From positions 310,001 through 374,000 of the forward strand of contig NZ_FNKB01000002.1 of assembly GCF_900102345.1 (NCBI RefSeq): DNA of 64,000 bases. Direction: 5' to 3'. The notes under the pieces are model-generated. The model was given only the letters and a program-made list of their open reading frames with translations, had not been told where the DNA came from and ran no database searches. The DNA comes from Leucobacter chromiiresistens (GTDB taxonomy: Bacteria > Actinomycetota > Actinomycetes > Actinomycetales > Microbacteriaceae). Positions within the stretch are counted from its first letter, which is position 1; each line of letters begins with the position of its first letter. Below, piece by piece: positions 17,140-27,422 of this stretch. A program made the position numbers and the translations under genes.

Positions 17140-18342
17140 ATGGTCTTTCGTCAGCCCGAAGATCCCATCATCCGCGACATCGTCCGGATGATCAGAGGTC
17201 AGCAACTCGACCGCCGTCAGCTCCTGCGGGGCGCTGCCGCGGGAGCCGTGGGCCTCGGGGCGCTCGGCCTGAGCGCATGCTCGGGCGGCGGAGGGGGCGG
17301 CGGGGGCGACGGCGTGATCTGGGGCAACTGGACGTACTACCTCGACTACGACGACGCGGCCGGCACCTACCCCTCGCTCGAGCAGTTCCAGGAGCAGGCC
17401 GGGTACGAGGTGCAGTACGTCGAGGACATCGACGACAACAACACCTTCTACGGCAAGATCAAGGATCAGCTGCAGCTCAGCGACCACACGGGCTACGACA
17501 CGATCACGATGACCGACTGGATGAATGGCCGTCTCATCACCGCCAACCAGGTGCAGGAGTTCGACTACGGCAACCTGCCGAACGTGACCGCGAACCTCGT
17601 CGACGCGCAGTGGGACGCCCTCGACGTCGATCCGGGCCGCAAATTCTCGATCCCGTGGCAGCTCCCCGCGACCGCGTGGGTGTGGAACACGGAGGCGGTG
17701 CCGAACGGCATCAAGACCCTCGACGACTTCCTGGATCCGAAGCTCAAGGGCAAGGTCGTGGTGCTGAGCGAGATGCGCGACACCGTGGGGCTCATTCTGG
17801 CCGGGCTCGGGCACGACCCCGGCGGGCAGTGGGGCGATACCGAGTTCGACGCCGCGATGGCGTGGCTCGACGACGCGCTGCAGAGCGGGCAGATCGGCAA
17901 CGTGAAGGGCAACAGCTACACGCAGGATCTGATCACGGGGGATGCGCTCGCCGCGATGGCGTGGTCGGGCGATGTGATCATGCTGAACGCCGAGAACGAC
18001 AATCAGTGGACGCTGGAGATCCCGGAGTCGGGCGGCATGATCGCCGCCGACTCGTTCACCGTGCCCAACGGCACGTCGCCCGAGGCGAAGGCGCGCGTCG
18101 AAGAGCTCATCGACTTCTACTACGACCCCGAGATCATGGCGCAGGTCGCCGACTACGTGACGTACGTCCCCCCGGTGAAGGGCACGCAGGAGGCGATGCG
18201 GCAGGTCAACCCGGAGAACGCCGACAACCCGCTGATCTTCCCGAGCGAGGAGGACTGGGAGCACCTGCGTCCGTTCCGCACGCTCACGGCCGAGGAGGAC
18301 AAGAAGTACTCCACCCAGTTCCAGAACGTGCTGGGGCTGTGA
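17140..18342 (+). CDS. potD: polyamine ABC transporter substrate-binding lipoprotein (PotD-like)
   Basis: A 400-residue extracytoplasmic binding protein. The N-terminus has a twin-arginine motif (DRRQLLRG) and a lipobox (LSACS) followed by a Gly-rich linker, so it is a Tat-exported lipoprotein. The mature part looks like PotD/PotF: VIWGNWTYYLDYD, YVEDIDDNNTFYGKIK, YDTITMTDWMNGRLI, RKFSIPWQLPATAWVWNTEAV. ATG 17140 has AGGGAGA about 9 bases upstream; a longer reading from 17041 would bury the Tat motif. It is the first gene of potD-A-B-C. Polyamine specificity is inferred from family blocks and aminotransferase context. Confidence 0.9.
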   Translation: MVFRQPEDPIIRDIVRMIRGQQLDRRQLLRGAAAGAVGLGALGLSACSGGGGGGGGDGVIWGNWTYYLDYDDAAGTYPSLEQFQEQAGYEVQYVEDIDDNNTFYGKIKDQLQLSDHTGYDTITMTDWMNGRLITANQVQEFDYGNLPNVTANLVDAQWDALDVDPGRKFSIPWQLPATAWVWNTEAVPNGIKTLDDFLDPKLKGKVVVLSEMRDTVGLILAGLGHDPGGQWGDTEFDAAMAWLDDALQSGQIGNVKGNSYTQDLITGDALAAMAWSGDVIMLNAENDNQWTLEIPESGGMIAADSFTVPNGTSPEAKARVEELIDFYYDPEIMAQVADYVTYVPPVKGTQEAMRQVNPENADNPLIFPSEEDWEHLRPFRTLTAEEDKKYSTQFQNVLGL

Positions 18343-19526
18343 GCGTGGCGGATCGGAGCGGGTTCGCGGAGGCGGGGGCCGACCTCCGGCTCGAGGGGAT
18401 CCAGAAGCGCTTCCCGGGCTTCACCGCCATCGAGCATCTCGACCTGACCATTCCCGCCGGCTCGTTCTTCGCGCTGCTCGGCCCGTCGGGGTGCGGCAAG
18501 ACGACGACGCTGCGGCTCGTCGCCGGGTTGGAGGACGCGACCGCGGGCCGCATCCTCATCGGGGGCTCCGACGTGACGCAGCTGACCCCGCACCGCCGGC
18601 CGGTGAACACGGTGTTCCAGTCCTACGCCCTCTTCCCGCACATGTCGGTGCTCGAGAACGTCGCGTTCGGGCTGCGGCGGCGCCGCGTCTCCGACGCCGC
18701 CGCGAAGGCGCACGAGGCGCTGCGGCTGGTCGAGCTCGACCACGTGGCCGATCGCAAGCCGCAGCAGCTGTCGGGGGGTCAGCAGCAGCGCGTCGCGCTG
18801 GCACGTGCGATCGTGAACCGCCCCGCGCTGCTGCTGCTCGACGAGCCCCTCGGTGCGCTCGACCTGAAGCTGCGCCGCCAGATGCAGCAGGAGCTGAAGC
18901 AGATCCAACAGGAGGTCGGACTCACCTTCCTGCACGTCACCCACGATCAGGAGGAGGCCATGACGATGGCCGACACCGTCGCGGTGATGCATCGGGGGCG
19001 GATCGAGCAGATGGGCGCGCCCGAGGATCTGTACGAGCTGCCGCGCACCGTGTTCGTCGCGAACTTCCTCGGGCAGTCGAATCTGTTCTCCGTGCAGGTC
19101 TCCGGCTCGACCGACCGGGTGCTCCGCACCGAGTTCCCGGGCGCGCGGCTGGCGGTTCCCCGTGATCGCAGCGAGCGGAGCAGCGGGCGGATCACGGTGG
19201 GCGTACGGCCCGAGAAGCTGACGCTCGCCCACGCGGAGCCCCCGCAGGACGCGCAGCTCAACGCCCTCGGCCCGGGCCGGGTGACCGACGTCTCCTTCAT
19301 CGGCGTGAGCACCCAGTACACCGTTGCCGTGCCGGGGGCGGGCGACGTGCAGGTCTTCGCGCAGAACCTGCAGGCCGGGCCGACCGCGGCGCTCGGCGAC
19401 GAGGTCTGGCTGAGCTGGCGCGTCGACCACACCTTCGGCCTGGCGGACGATCCGCTCGACACCGGCACCGTCGACTCCGAGCTCTCGACGCGGGCGATCG
19501 CGTCGCAGGCCGCGCTCGCCGAGTAG
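18339..19526 (+). CDS. potA: polyamine ABC transporter ATPase (PotA-like)
   Basis: A 395-residue ABC ATPase. Walker A GPSGCGKTT (about residues 48-56), signature LSGGQQQ (144-150), Walker B LLLLDEP (164-170), and the H-loop HVTHDQEEA are all present. A C-terminal TOBE-type domain (ITVGVRPEKLTL...VTDVSFIGVSTQYTV) matches PotA/spermidine-putrescine importers. GTG 18339 overlaps the potD stop by 4 bases (GTGA). The gene energises the PotB/PotC pair. Confidence 0.93.
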   Translation: MSVADRSGFAEAGADLRLEGIQKRFPGFTAIEHLDLTIPAGSFFALLGPSGCGKTTTLRLVAGLEDATAGRILIGGSDVTQLTPHRRPVNTVFQSYALFPHMSVLENVAFGLRRRRVSDAAAKAHEALRLVELDHVADRKPQQLSGGQQQRVALARAIVNRPALLLLDEPLGALDLKLRRQMQQELKQIQQEVGLTFLHVTHDQEEAMTMADTVAVMHRGRIEQMGAPEDLYELPRTVFVANFLGQSNLFSVQVSGSTDRVLRTEFPGARLAVPRDRSERSSGRITVGVRPEKLTLAHAEPPQDAQLNALGPGRVTDVSFIGVSTQYTVAVPGAGDVQVFAQNLQAGPTAALGDEVWLSWRVDHTFGLADDPLDTGTVDSELSTRAIASQAALAE

Positions 19527-19538
19527 GAGGAGACGATC

Positions 19539-20399
19539 ATGGCATTCACCGCGTTCTCGGCGAGCGCGAAGCAGCTGGATCAGACTCCGCGCAAGCGAGG
19601 GTGGGTGGCGCTCCTGCTGCTCGCCCCGGGCGTCGCGTACATGCTGCTGTTCTTCGTCGCTCCATTCGTGCAGCTCGCGCTGACCTCGCTGCAGGCCCCC
19701 GCCGACACGGGCGGCATCGGCCAGTACGTCGCGGCCGCGCAGTTCTCCAACTACTGGGCGGCGATGCAGGAGTACTGGCCCCATCTCGCGAGGTCGTTCG
19801 CGTACGCGCTCACCGCGACGGTCATCGGGCTGCTGATCAGCTACCCGCTCGCGTACCTCATCGGCGTGAAGGTGCGGTCGCGGCCGATGCTGCAGGGGAT
19901 CCTGCTGATCCTCGTCATCGCCCCCTTCTTCATCAGCTTCCTGCTGCGCACGCTCGCGTGGAAGGCGATCCTCCCGAGCGAACTGGTGGGCACGCACTTC
20001 TCCGTGATCTTCGGTCTCGTCTACAACTTCATCCCGTTCATGGTGCTGCCGATGTTCGCGTCGCTGCAGGCGCTCGATCTGCGTCTCCTCGAGGCGGGAG
20101 CCGATCTGTACGCGTCTCCGCTCACCACCTTCCGCCGGATCACGCTGCCCCTCTCCATGCCGGGCATCGTCTCGGGCACGCTGCTCAGCTTCATCCCGAT
20201 GTCGGGCGACTACGTGAACGCGTCGCGCGAGTTCCTGGGCGGCACGTCGACGACCATGATCGGCAACGTCATCGAATCGAACTTCCTGCAGACGCAGAAC
20301 TACCCGATGGCCGCGGCGCTCTCCATCATGCTCATGGTCGTCATCCTCGTGCTCGTCGCCACGTACGTGCGCAAGAGCGGGGTGGAGGACCTGCTGTGA
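19539..20399 (+). CDS. potB: polyamine ABC transporter permease (PotB-like)
   Basis: A 286-residue inner-membrane permease with six hydrophobic helices and the EAA loop LLEAGADLYASPLTTFRRITLPLSMPGI near residue 190, where PotA docks. The ASREFLGG and NVIESNF segments are typical of PotB. ATG 19539 has GGAGGAG 8 bases upstream. It ends overlapping potC by 4 bases. Confidence 0.92.
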   Translation: MAFTAFSASAKQLDQTPRKRGWVALLLLAPGVAYMLLFFVAPFVQLALTSLQAPADTGGIGQYVAAAQFSNYWAAMQEYWPHLARSFAYALTATVIGLLISYPLAYLIGVKVRSRPMLQGILLILVIAPFFISFLLRTLAWKAILPSELVGTHFSVIFGLVYNFIPFMVLPMFASLQALDLRLLEAGADLYASPLTTFRRITLPLSMPGIVSGTLLSFIPMSGDYVNASREFLGGTSTTMIGNVIESNFLQTQNYPMAAALSIMLMVVILVLVATYVRKSGVEDLL

Positions 20400-21196
20400 A
20401 GCGATTCAGTCTCGGAAAGGCGTTCGTCCCGGTCGTGAGCACGATCGTGCTCATCTACCTGCTGCTGCCGATCCTGCACGTCATCGTGTTCTCCTTCAAC
20501 GAGTCGGGGCGCAACAACATCCTCTGGCGGGGGTTCACGCTGCGCAACTGGGAGAACCCCTGCGGCGCTCCGCAGGTGTGCACCGCGTTCGGCAACAGCA
20601 TCCTCGTCGGCGTCGTCGCCACGGTGATCGCGACCACGCTCGGCACGCTGATCGCGATCGCGCTCGTGCGGTACCGCTTCCGGGCGAGATCGACCGTCAG
20701 CCTGCTGCTCTTCACGCCGATGGCGACGCCCGAGGTGGTGCTGGGCGCCGGTCTCGCCGCCCAGTTCCTGCTCGCGGGGGTGGAGAAGGGGATCGGCACC
20801 ATCATCCTGGCGCACACAATGTTCTGCATCTCGTACGTGGTGGTGGCGGTGAAGGCGCGCGTCGCGAGCCTCGACCCCGCCATCGAGGAGGCGGGGCGCG
20901 ATCTCTACGCCTCTCCGATGCAGGTCTTCTGGCGCATCACGCTGCCGATGCTCGCACCGGGCATCATCGGCGCGGCCCTGCTGAGCTTCGCCCTCTCCTT
21001 CGACGACTTCATCATCACGAACTTCAACTCGGGCACGGCGACGACGTTCCCGAAGTTCATCTACGTGTCGGCGCTGAAGGGCGTGCCGGCGCAGGCGAAC
21101 GTGCTGGCGTCGATCGTGTTCGTCGCAGCGCTGCTGCTCGTGATCGTCGTGCAGATGGTGAACATCTCCCGTCGCAAGCGACTCGCTCGGGCGTAG
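20396..21196 (+). CDS. potC: polyamine ABC transporter permease (PotC-like)
   Basis: A 266-residue second permease with six hydrophobic segments and the EAA loop IEEAGRDLYASPMQVFWRITLP. The SFDDFIITNFNSG motif near the end is characteristic of PotC. The GTG start overlaps the potB stop (GTGA). It completes the PotDABC importer. Confidence 0.93.
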   Translation: MKRFSLGKAFVPVVSTIVLIYLLLPILHVIVFSFNESGRNNILWRGFTLRNWENPCGAPQVCTAFGNSILVGVVATVIATTLGTLIAIALVRYRFRARSTVSLLLFTPMATPEVVLGAGLAAQFLLAGVEKGIGTIILAHTMFCISYVVVAVKARVASLDPAIEEAGRDLYASPMQVFWRITLPMLAPGIIGAALLSFALSFDDFIITNFNSGTATTFPKFIYVSALKGVPAQANVLASIVFVAALLLVIVVQMVNISRRKRLARA

Positions 21197-21348
21197 CGGT
21201 GCGGGCCTGGCGTGCGCGGGGCGCGTCAGGCTTGCGCCGGGGGCCGCGCGGGTGCAAGATGTGTGCTTGGCGAATTCCTCGTCGCCGCACCAGGGCTGCC
21301 GAGCGGATTCATGTCGCGCGACGCAGCTGCGTTCTTGAAGGAGAGAAC

Positions 21349-22764
21349 ATGTCCGCTCTGTCTGCACCGGCGTCATCGAACGGTGCTCGTCTCAAGCGCA
21401 GCCTCGGGCTCTGGGCCATCGTGGGCCTCGGCCTCGGCTACATGACCCCCACCGTGGTGTTCGACACGTTCGGCCTGGTGGCCCGAGACACGAACAACGT
21501 CGTGCCGCTCGCCTACACCGTGGCGCTGATCGTCATGATCTTCACGGCGATCAGCTACGGGAAGATGGCGGGGGCGATCCCCAGCGCCGGGTCGGCGTAC
21601 ACGTACGCGCGCGAATCGATGCATCCGAACGTCGGCTTCCTCGTGGGCTGGACGGCGCTCATCGACTACATGCTGCTGCCGATGGTGAACTGCCTGATCC
21701 TGCGCAGCTACCTCGAGGCGTTCTTCCCCGGCGTCCCCGGAGCCGTGTGGGTCATCGTGTACGTGCTGTTCGTCACGACCGTCATCTACCTCACGATGCG
21801 CGGCACGTCGAACGTCAACATGCTGCTGCTCATCTTCTCGATCGTCGTGATGGCGATCTTCGTGCTCATGGTCATCCTGCAGCTCTCGGGCGGAGCCGGC
21901 GAGAACGGCGTCGTGACGATGCGGCCCTTCTTCCACGACGGCGTGGAGTTCGGCGCGGTGCTCGCCGGGGCGACGATCGTCTGCTTCTCGTTCATCGGCT
22001 TCGACGCGGTGACCATGTACGCGGAGGAGGCGAAGACGCCGAAGATCATGCCGAAGGCGATCCTGCTGACCGTGGTCATCGGCGGCGCGATCTTCCTCGT
22101 CGCCAGCTTCTTCACGCAGCAGCGGTTCCCCGATTGGAACGAGTTCGCCCCGGGCGGCGACATGCAGTACGTGGAGGACAGCACGCTGCCGATCATCGGC
22201 GATCTCGTCGGCGGCAAACTGCTCTCCGCGGTGCTCACCGCAGCCGGGTTCGCGGCGACCCTCGCGTCGGGGCTCGCGTCGCACGCCTCGGTGTCGCGCA
22301 TGCTGCTCGTCATGGGCCGCAACAACGTGCTGCCGCAGAAGTTCTTCGGGTACGTGAACCCGCGCACCCACACGCCGACCTTCAACATCGTGCTCACGGG
22401 AGCGATCTCCCTGCTCGCGATCGCCTTCACGCTCGAGATGATCGCGGCGTACATCAACTACGGTGCGCTGATCGCGTTCACCTTCGTCAACCTGTCGGTG
22501 ATCGCGTGGTTCGCGATTCGCCAGGGGCGCAGGCGCACGCCGAAGGACATCTTCACGTACATCGTGATGCCGGTGCTCGGCACGCTGCTGACCGGACTGC
22601 TGTGGGTCAACCTCGACGGCCACGCGCTGCTCGGCGGACTCATCTGGAGCGCGCTCGGCTTCGTGTACCTGATCGTGATCACCCGCGGCTTCCGCCGCAA
22701 GGTGGCGTCGTTCGACGAGAGCCAGCCGGTGACGGGGTTCAACAAGGTGTCGGCGGGCGAGTAG
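21349..22764 (+). CDS. APC-family amine/amino-acid permease (PuuP-like)
   Basis: A 471-residue APC-superfamily transporter with about twelve helices. The [15 protein letters not shown] loop in helix 1, [18 protein letters not shown] in helix 6 and the [18 protein letters not shown] segment match the APC group that includes putrescine importer PuuP and similar carriers. AAGGAGAG precedes ATG 21349. The 152-base gap from potC makes co-transcription uncertain, but position suggests a second uptake route for the same amine. Confidence 0.85.
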   Translation: MSALSAPASSNGARLKRSLGLWAIVGLGLGYMTPTVVFDTFGLVARDTNNVVPLAYTVALIVMIFTAISYGKMAGAIPSAGSAYTYARESMHPNVGFLVGWTALIDYMLLPMVNCLILRSYLEAFFPGVPGAVWVIVYVLFVTTVIYLTMRGTSNVNMLLLIFSIVVMAIFVLMVILQLSGGAGENGVVTMRPFFHDGVEFGAVLAGATIVCFSFIGFDAVTMYAEEAKTPKIMPKAILLTVVIGGAIFLVASFFTQQRFPDWNEFAPGGDMQYVEDSTLPIIGDLVGGKLLSAVLTAAGFAATLASGLASHASVSRMLLVMGRNNVLPQKFFGYVNPRTHTPTFNIVLTGAISLLAIAFTLEMIAAYINYGALIAFTFVNLSVIAWFAIRQGRRRTPKDIFTYIVMPVLGTLLTGLLWVNLDGHALLGGLIWSALGFVYLIVITRGFRRKVASFDESQPVTGFNKVSAGE

Positions 22765-22790
22765 CCCCGTGCGCCGAGGCGCCCGCCGCG

Positions 22791-23435
22791 TCAGGCCCGG
22801 AGAGGCTTCTCCTCGGGCGGTGCGGCGGGCGTCGTCGCGCGGGCCCCGCGGTCGCGTCGGATCGCGCGGGGCGCGAAGAGCGGCAGCGTGATCGAGCAGA
22901 GCGGGCCGATGAGCGCGGCGAACACCACGGTGCCGATGCCGACGTTGCCGCCGAGGGCCCAGCCGATCAGCAGCACGGTCACCTCGACGGCGGTGCGGCC
23001 CGCCCAGATCGGCGTGCCGAAGCGCAGGTGGATGCCGGTCATCAGCCCGTCTCTCGGGCCCGGGCCGAGGTCGGCGCCGATGTAGACGCCGCTCGCGACG
23101 GCGAGCAGGAGCAGTCCGATCGTGAAGTAGGCCACGCGCAGCCACAGCGCGTCGGGGGTGGGCAGCAGCCAGAGCCCGAGCTCGATGCCCGGGCCGACGA
23201 GCAGGATATTGAGCAGCGTGCCGATGCCGGGCTTCTGGCGGAGCGGCCACCAGAGGAGCAGCACGAGCAGGCCGATGAGGTTGGTGAGCAGGCCGATGCC
23301 GAGGCCCGTCTGCAGCGAGAGGCCCTGTGCGAAGACCGTCCACGGGTCGACGCCGAGCGCGGCCTCGATCATGAACGCGTCGGCGACGCCGTAGAGCAGC
23401 AGGCCGGGGATGAGCTGGGCGAGTCGTCGGATCAC
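22791..23435 (-). CDS. yczE: YczE-family membrane protein
   Basis: A 214-residue integral membrane protein with five to six helices. The [23 protein letters not shown] and [15 protein letters not shown] motifs are typical of the YitT/YczE group, whose function is not established. The GTG at 23435 is chosen because a longer reading from ATG 23498 would overlap the divergent regulator start. It shares a control region with the MocR-type regulator yczR, its usual partner. Confidence 0.82.
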   Translation of the reverse strand: MIRRLAQLIPGLLLYGVADAFMIEAALGVDPWTVFAQGLSLQTGLGIGLLTNLIGLLVLLLWWPLRQKPGIGTLLNILLVGPGIELGLWLLPTPDALWLRVAYFTIGLLLLAVASGVYIGADLGPGPRDGLMTGIHLRFGTPIWAGRTAVEVTVLLIGWALGGNVGIGTVVFAALIGPLCSITLPLFAPRAIRRDRGARATTPAAPPEEKPLRA

Positions 23436-23472
23436 GGTGCCAGTCCAGCGCTGATTGGCATTGCCCGCAAGA

Positions 23473-23494
23473 GGCCACTTCGCATACAGTGGCC
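23473..23494. promoter_or_regulatory. dyad over the yczR -10 region
   Basis: GGCCACT and AGTGGCC form a perfect 7-base inverted repeat with an 8-base spacer covering the TACAGT -10-like hexamer (23485-23490) of yczR. It is a candidate autoregulatory MocR site, and ATG 23497 follows by 2 bases. Confidence 0.45.
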
Positions 23495-23496
23495 GC

Positions 23497-24975
23497 ATGC
23501 CCGAGATGTGGACTGCCCAGCGGCTGAGCGCGCGCCGTCTCGCCGACCTCCTCGGCCGCTGGCGCGGCGCCGGGCACGGCTACCTCGAGCTCGCCGACAG
23601 CGTGGCGCTCCTCGTGCGCGACGGGCGCGTCGTGCCGGGAACGACGCTGCCCGCCGAGCGCCCCCTCTCCGAGACCCTCGGCGTGAGCCGCACCACGGTC
23701 GCCGCCGCGTACCAGCGGCTGCGCGACGCAGGGGTCGTGCAGTCGCGTCGCGGATCGGGCACTGTCGTACGCGGCTCCGGGGCGACGCGGGACGGCCTCT
23801 GGTCGGGCACGATCAGCGGAATCGACCTGTCGAGCGCCTGCCCCGAACCCTGGAGCGGGCTCGCGGCGCTCAACGCGCGCGCCGCCGAGGAGCACGCGGC
23901 CGCCTTCCAGCTCATCGGCTACGACACGCTCGGGCTCCCCGAACTGCGCGCCGCGATCGCCGAACGCTACGCGGCCCGCGGGCTCCCGACGGCCCCCGAG
24001 CAGATCATGGTGACGCTCGGCGCGCAGCACGCGATCTTCCTCATCGCGCGCACGCTGCTGCGGCGCGGGGATCGCAGCCTGGTCGAGTCGCCCAGCTACC
24101 CGCACGCGCGAGAGGCGCTCGCCGCGATGGGGGCGCTCGTCGCCGAGCTGCCCGTGGGGGCTGGCCGCGGCGGGCCCGAGAGCGGGTACGACGCGGCGAG
24201 CCTGCTGGAGATCGCCGAGCGCACGTCGCCGAGGCTCGCCTACCTGATCCCCGATCACCACAACCCGACCGGCCTGCGCATGCCGGACGCGCTGAAGTCG
24301 CGACTCATCACGGCGCTCGCCGGCGCGGGCGCCTACGTCATCGCCGACGAGACGACCGCGGAGCTCGCCCTGGGGGAGCCGCAGCGGATCGCACCGTTCG
24401 CCGCGCACGCCGAGCAGGAGCACCACCAGGATGCGATCCTCACCGTCGGGTCGCTCGGAAAGACGGTGTGGGGCGGATTGCGCGTGGGGTGGATCCGCGC
24501 CGCTCCCGAACTCATCGGGAGGCTCGAGGCCTCCCGCCGCATCGGCGATCTCGGCACCGGCGTCTGGGAGCAGGTGCTCGCACTGCACGCGCTGGAGCAG
24601 TACGACGACATCCTCGCCGAGCGGACGCGGCAGCTGACCTCCCGCCACCGCGCGCTCATCGCCGGTCTCGCGGAGCGCTTGCCCGAATGGCGCCCGTCGC
24701 CGGCCGTCGGCGGCGTCTGCGTATGGGTCGACATCGGCGAGCGGGCCAGCTCGCGCCTCAGCCGAGCCGCAGCGGAGCTCGACCTGCACCTGCCGCCCGG
24801 CCCGCGCTTCGGGAGCCCGGGCACGTTCGAGCGGTTCGTGCGCCTCCCGTTCTCGGCGCCCGAGGCCGCGCTCGACGAGGCGCTGCGGCGTCTCGCGCGG
24901 GCCTGGGACGGCGGCTCGGGCGCGGCGGGCGTCGGCCGCACGTTGACGCCCGCCTTCACCGAAGCCGTCATCTGA
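23497..24975 (+). CDS. yczR: MocR-like transcriptional regulator YczR
   Basis: A 492-residue GntR-MocR protein: winged helix at about residues 25-85 ([38 protein letters not shown] split across the helix-turn-helix) joined to a class I aminotransferase-like PLP domain. The PLP site shows the ADETTAEL aspartate and a [17 protein letters not shown] lysine loop. ATG 23497 lies 7 bases after TACAGT, consistent with a leaderless mRNA; a second ATG three codons on is possible. Divergent pairing with yczE supports the name. Confidence 0.88.
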   Translation: MPEMWTAQRLSARRLADLLGRWRGAGHGYLELADSVALLVRDGRVVPGTTLPAERPLSETLGVSRTTVAAAYQRLRDAGVVQSRRGSGTVVRGSGATRDGLWSGTISGIDLSSACPEPWSGLAALNARAAEEHAAAFQLIGYDTLGLPELRAAIAERYAARGLPTAPEQIMVTLGAQHAIFLIARTLLRRGDRSLVESPSYPHAREALAAMGALVAELPVGAGRGGPESGYDAASLLEIAERTSPRLAYLIPDHHNPTGLRMPDALKSRLITALAGAGAYVIADETTAELALGEPQRIAPFAAHAEQEHHQDAILTVGSLGKTVWGGLRVGWIRAAPELIGRLEASRRIGDLGTGVWEQVLALHALEQYDDILAERTRQLTSRHRALIAGLAERLPEWRPSPAVGGVCVWVDIGERASSRLSRAAAELDLHLPPGPRFGSPGTFERFVRLPFSAPEAALDEALRRLARAWDGGSGAAGVGRTLTPAFTEAVI

Positions 24976-25064
24976 CGCTCTGCCGCCCCCGAGCGGCGGG
25001 GAATGCGGAACGAGCACCCGTGCGACCCGCGGAATCCCCGCTCCGGCGAGTAAGCTTGAGCACC

Positions 25065-26174
25065 ATGCTCGACCTCGACTTCTCCGCCCGCATCCGCGCA
25101 CTCCGCTCGACGTTCGCCGACATCGCCGCGGTGCTGGATCTGCCCAAGCTCGATCGCGAGATCGCGGACCTCGAGGAGCAGGCCGCCGCCCCCGACCTGT
25201 GGGACGACCCCGCGGCCGCCCAGAAGGTCACGAGCGGGCTCTCGCACCGGCAGGCCCGCGTGAAGCGGGTGCGGGGCGTGGAGCAGCGTCTCGACGACCT
25301 CGAGGTGCTCGTCGAGCTCGCGCAGGAGGCCGACGACGCCGACTCCGCCGAGGAGGCCGCAGCGGAGCTGGTCGCGCTCGAGAAGGTCATCCAGGATCTC
25401 GAAGTGCAGACCATGCTCTCGGGGGAGTACGACGAGCGCGCCGCCGTCGTCACGATCCGCTCGGGCGCGGGGGGCGACGACGCCACCGACTTCGCCGAGA
25501 TGCTGCTGCGCATGTACCTGCGCTGGGCCGAGCAGCACGACTACCCGACGAAGATGCTCGACACGTCGTACGCCGAGGGTGCGGGGATCAAATCGGCCAC
25601 GTTCGAGATCGACGCGCCGTACGCGTTCGGCACCATCTCGGTCGAGGCGGGCACGCACCGACTCGCCCGCATCAGCCCGTTCGGGTCGGCCGACAAGCGC
25701 CAGACGAGCTTCGCCGGCGTCGAGGTCATCCCGCTCCTCGAGGAGGCCACCGAGGTGGAGGTGCCCGAAGCCGACATCCGCGTCGACGTCTACCGCTCCT
25801 CGGGCCCGGGCGGCCAGTCGGTGAACACGACCGACTCCGCGGTGCGCATCACCCACCTCCCCTCGGGCATCGTCGTCTCCATGCAGAACGAGAAGTCGCA
25901 GATCCAGAACCGCGCGGCCGCGATGCGCGTGCTCCAGACCCGGCTGCTGCTGCTGCAGCGCGAGCAGGAGGCGGCCAAGAAGAAGGAGCTCGCGGGCAGC
26001 GTCACCGCGAGCTGGGGCGATCAGATCCGCTCGTACTTCCTGTACGGCCAGCAGCTCGTGAAGGATCTGCGCACGGGGCACGAATCCTCGCAGCCGGAGG
26101 CGGTCTTCAACGGCGACCTCGACGGGTTCATCGCCGCCGGGATCCGGTGGCGCTCGCTCGCCAAGAACGACTGA
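25065..26174 (+). CDS. prfB: peptide chain release factor 2
   Basis: A 369-residue class I release factor for UGA and UAA. The discriminator tripeptide SPF is at residues 204-206 ([16 protein letters not shown]) and the peptidyl-hydrolysis GGQ at 249-251 ([16 protein letters not shown]). The reading frame is continuous from ATG 25065, so the autoregulatory +1 frameshift of many bacteria is absent here. A TAAGCT hexamer ends about 8 bases before the ATG, suggesting a leaderless message. Confidence 0.97.
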   Translation: MLDLDFSARIRALRSTFADIAAVLDLPKLDREIADLEEQAAAPDLWDDPAAAQKVTSGLSHRQARVKRVRGVEQRLDDLEVLVELAQEADDADSAEEAAAELVALEKVIQDLEVQTMLSGEYDERAAVVTIRSGAGGDDATDFAEMLLRMYLRWAEQHDYPTKMLDTSYAEGAGIKSATFEIDAPYAFGTISVEAGTHRLARISPFGSADKRQTSFAGVEVIPLLEEATEVEVPEADIRVDVYRSSGPGGQSVNTTDSAVRITHLPSGIVVSMQNEKSQIQNRAAAMRVLQTRLLLLQREQEAAKKKELAGSVTASWGDQIRSYFLYGQQLVKDLRTGHESSQPEAVFNGDLDGFIAAGIRWRSLAKND

Positions 26175-26261
26175 TCGCGCGACTGGGAGTTCGCCCGAAG
26201 CGGCCCCGCTCCAGCGCGCCTCAGCATCGGCGCGGTCGGCAGGGCGTACAGTCGTCTCGTC

Positions 26262-27422
26262 ATGATCCTCTTCGAGAACGTCACCAAGAAATACCGGGGC
26301 ACCGCGAAACCCGCGCTCGACGGTATCGACCTCCGGGTCGATCGCGGCGAGTTCGTGTTCATCGTGGGCGCCTCCGGTTCGGGTAAATCGAGCTGCCTGC
26401 GGCTGATCCTGCGCGAGGATCAGCCGAGCGCCGGCAAGATCCACGTGCTGGGGCAGGATCTCAGCAAGATCTCCTCGCGCAAGGTTCCGTACTTCCGCCG
26501 CAACCTCGGCACGGTCTTCCAGGACTTCCGACTCCTCACGAACAAGACGGTGTACGACAACGTGGCCTTCACGCTGCAGGTGATCGGCAAGTCCCGCGGC
26601 TTCATCCAGGAGGCCGTTCCCGACACGCTCGAGATGGTCGGGCTCGCGAATAAGGCGAAGCGCTTCCCGCACGAGCTCTCGGGCGGCGAGCAGCAGCGCG
26701 TCGCGATCGCGCGCGCCATTGTGAACAAGCCGGCGATCCTCATGGCCGACGAGCCGACCGGCAACCTCGACCCCGCCACCAGCCTCGGGATCATGCAGCT
26801 CCTGCGCGCGATCAACGCGGCGGGAACGACGGTCGTCATGGCGACCCACGAGGCGACCTTCGTCGACATCATGCAGCAGCGCGTGGTCGAGCTCTCGCAG
26901 GGCGTCGTCGTGCGCGACGAGGTCGGCGGCGGGTACGGCGAGACCGCTTCGATCCCGATCGCCGACCTCTCCGACGAGAGCGTGCAGGTGCTGCGCACCT
27001 CGGAGGCCGTCGTGCGCGCCGCTCTGGCGCCCGAGATGCTCGGCGATACGGCCGGCTCGGCGGCGGTTCAGGATGCGGCGGAGCGCGATCCCGCGCTCGT
27101 CGAGGCCGCGGCGGAGGTGGTGGCCGCGGCCGCACCCGAGCCCGAGGTCGAGGAGCCTCGCCAGCCGCAGGCACCCGAGGCGGAGCGGCAGCGGGAGGCC
27201 TCGGTCTTCGAGGAGCCCCGCCCCTTCGGCGATGACGACGAGGACGAGGACATCGACGAGACGGTGCACGCCGACGGCCCGCGCGGCCGCGGCATTCCGA
27301 GCTTCCTCGAGCCGGCGCGTCCCCTCGACCCCGTGCAGATGGCGGAGACGGGCAGCCTCGCCGAGCACCTCGGGCTCAAACGAACCGACGACGACCAGAC
27401 GGATGTGGGGCCCGTGCGATGA
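26262..27422 (+). CDS. ftsE: cell division ATP-binding protein FtsE with long C-terminal extension
   Basis: ABC ATPase that works with FtsX to control cell-wall hydrolases at the septum. Walker A GASGSGKS (36-43), signature LSGGEQQ (139-145) and Walker B ILMADEP (159-165) are intact. The usual FtsE ends near residue 229; here about 155 further residues follow, rich in Ala, Glu, Asp and Pro, with acidic runs such as DDDEDEDIDE and no hydrophobic segment. This tail is probably disordered and cytoplasmic. A TACAGT hexamer precedes ATG 26262. The stop overlaps the ftsX start as ATGA. Confidence 0.95.
   Translation: MILFENVTKKYRGTAKPALDGIDLRVDRGEFVFIVGASGSGKSSCLRLILREDQPSAGKIHVLGQDLSKISSRKVPYFRRNLGTVFQDFRLLTNKTVYDNVAFTLQVIGKSRGFIQEAVPDTLEMVGLANKAKRFPHELSGGEQQRVAIARAIVNKPAILMADEPTGNLDPATSLGIMQLLRAINAAGTTVVMATHEATFVDIMQQRVVELSQGVVVRDEVGGGYGETASIPIADLSDESVQVLRTSEAVVRAALAPEMLGDTAGSAAVQDAAERDPALVEAAAEVVAAAAPEPEVEEPRQPQAPEAERQREASVFEEPRPFGDDDEDEDIDETVHADGPRGRGIPSFLEPARPLDPVQMAETGSLAEHLGLKRTDDDQTDVGPVR

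Noticed and set aside
21747..25064. Upstream in-frame extension of prfB by over 1000 codons
   Set aside because: Composition is Arg/Ala-rich noise across other real genes; RF2 similarity begins exactly at ATG 25065.
21373..25101. Very long minus-strand open frame of 1242 codons
   Set aside because: It is antisense to the APC permease, yczR and prfB, is Arg/His/Glu-rich low-complexity in character, and has no family similarity; it is a high-GC shadow.
25065..26174. Possible programmed frameshift in prfB
   Set aside because: The frame is continuous with no in-frame TGA near codon 25.
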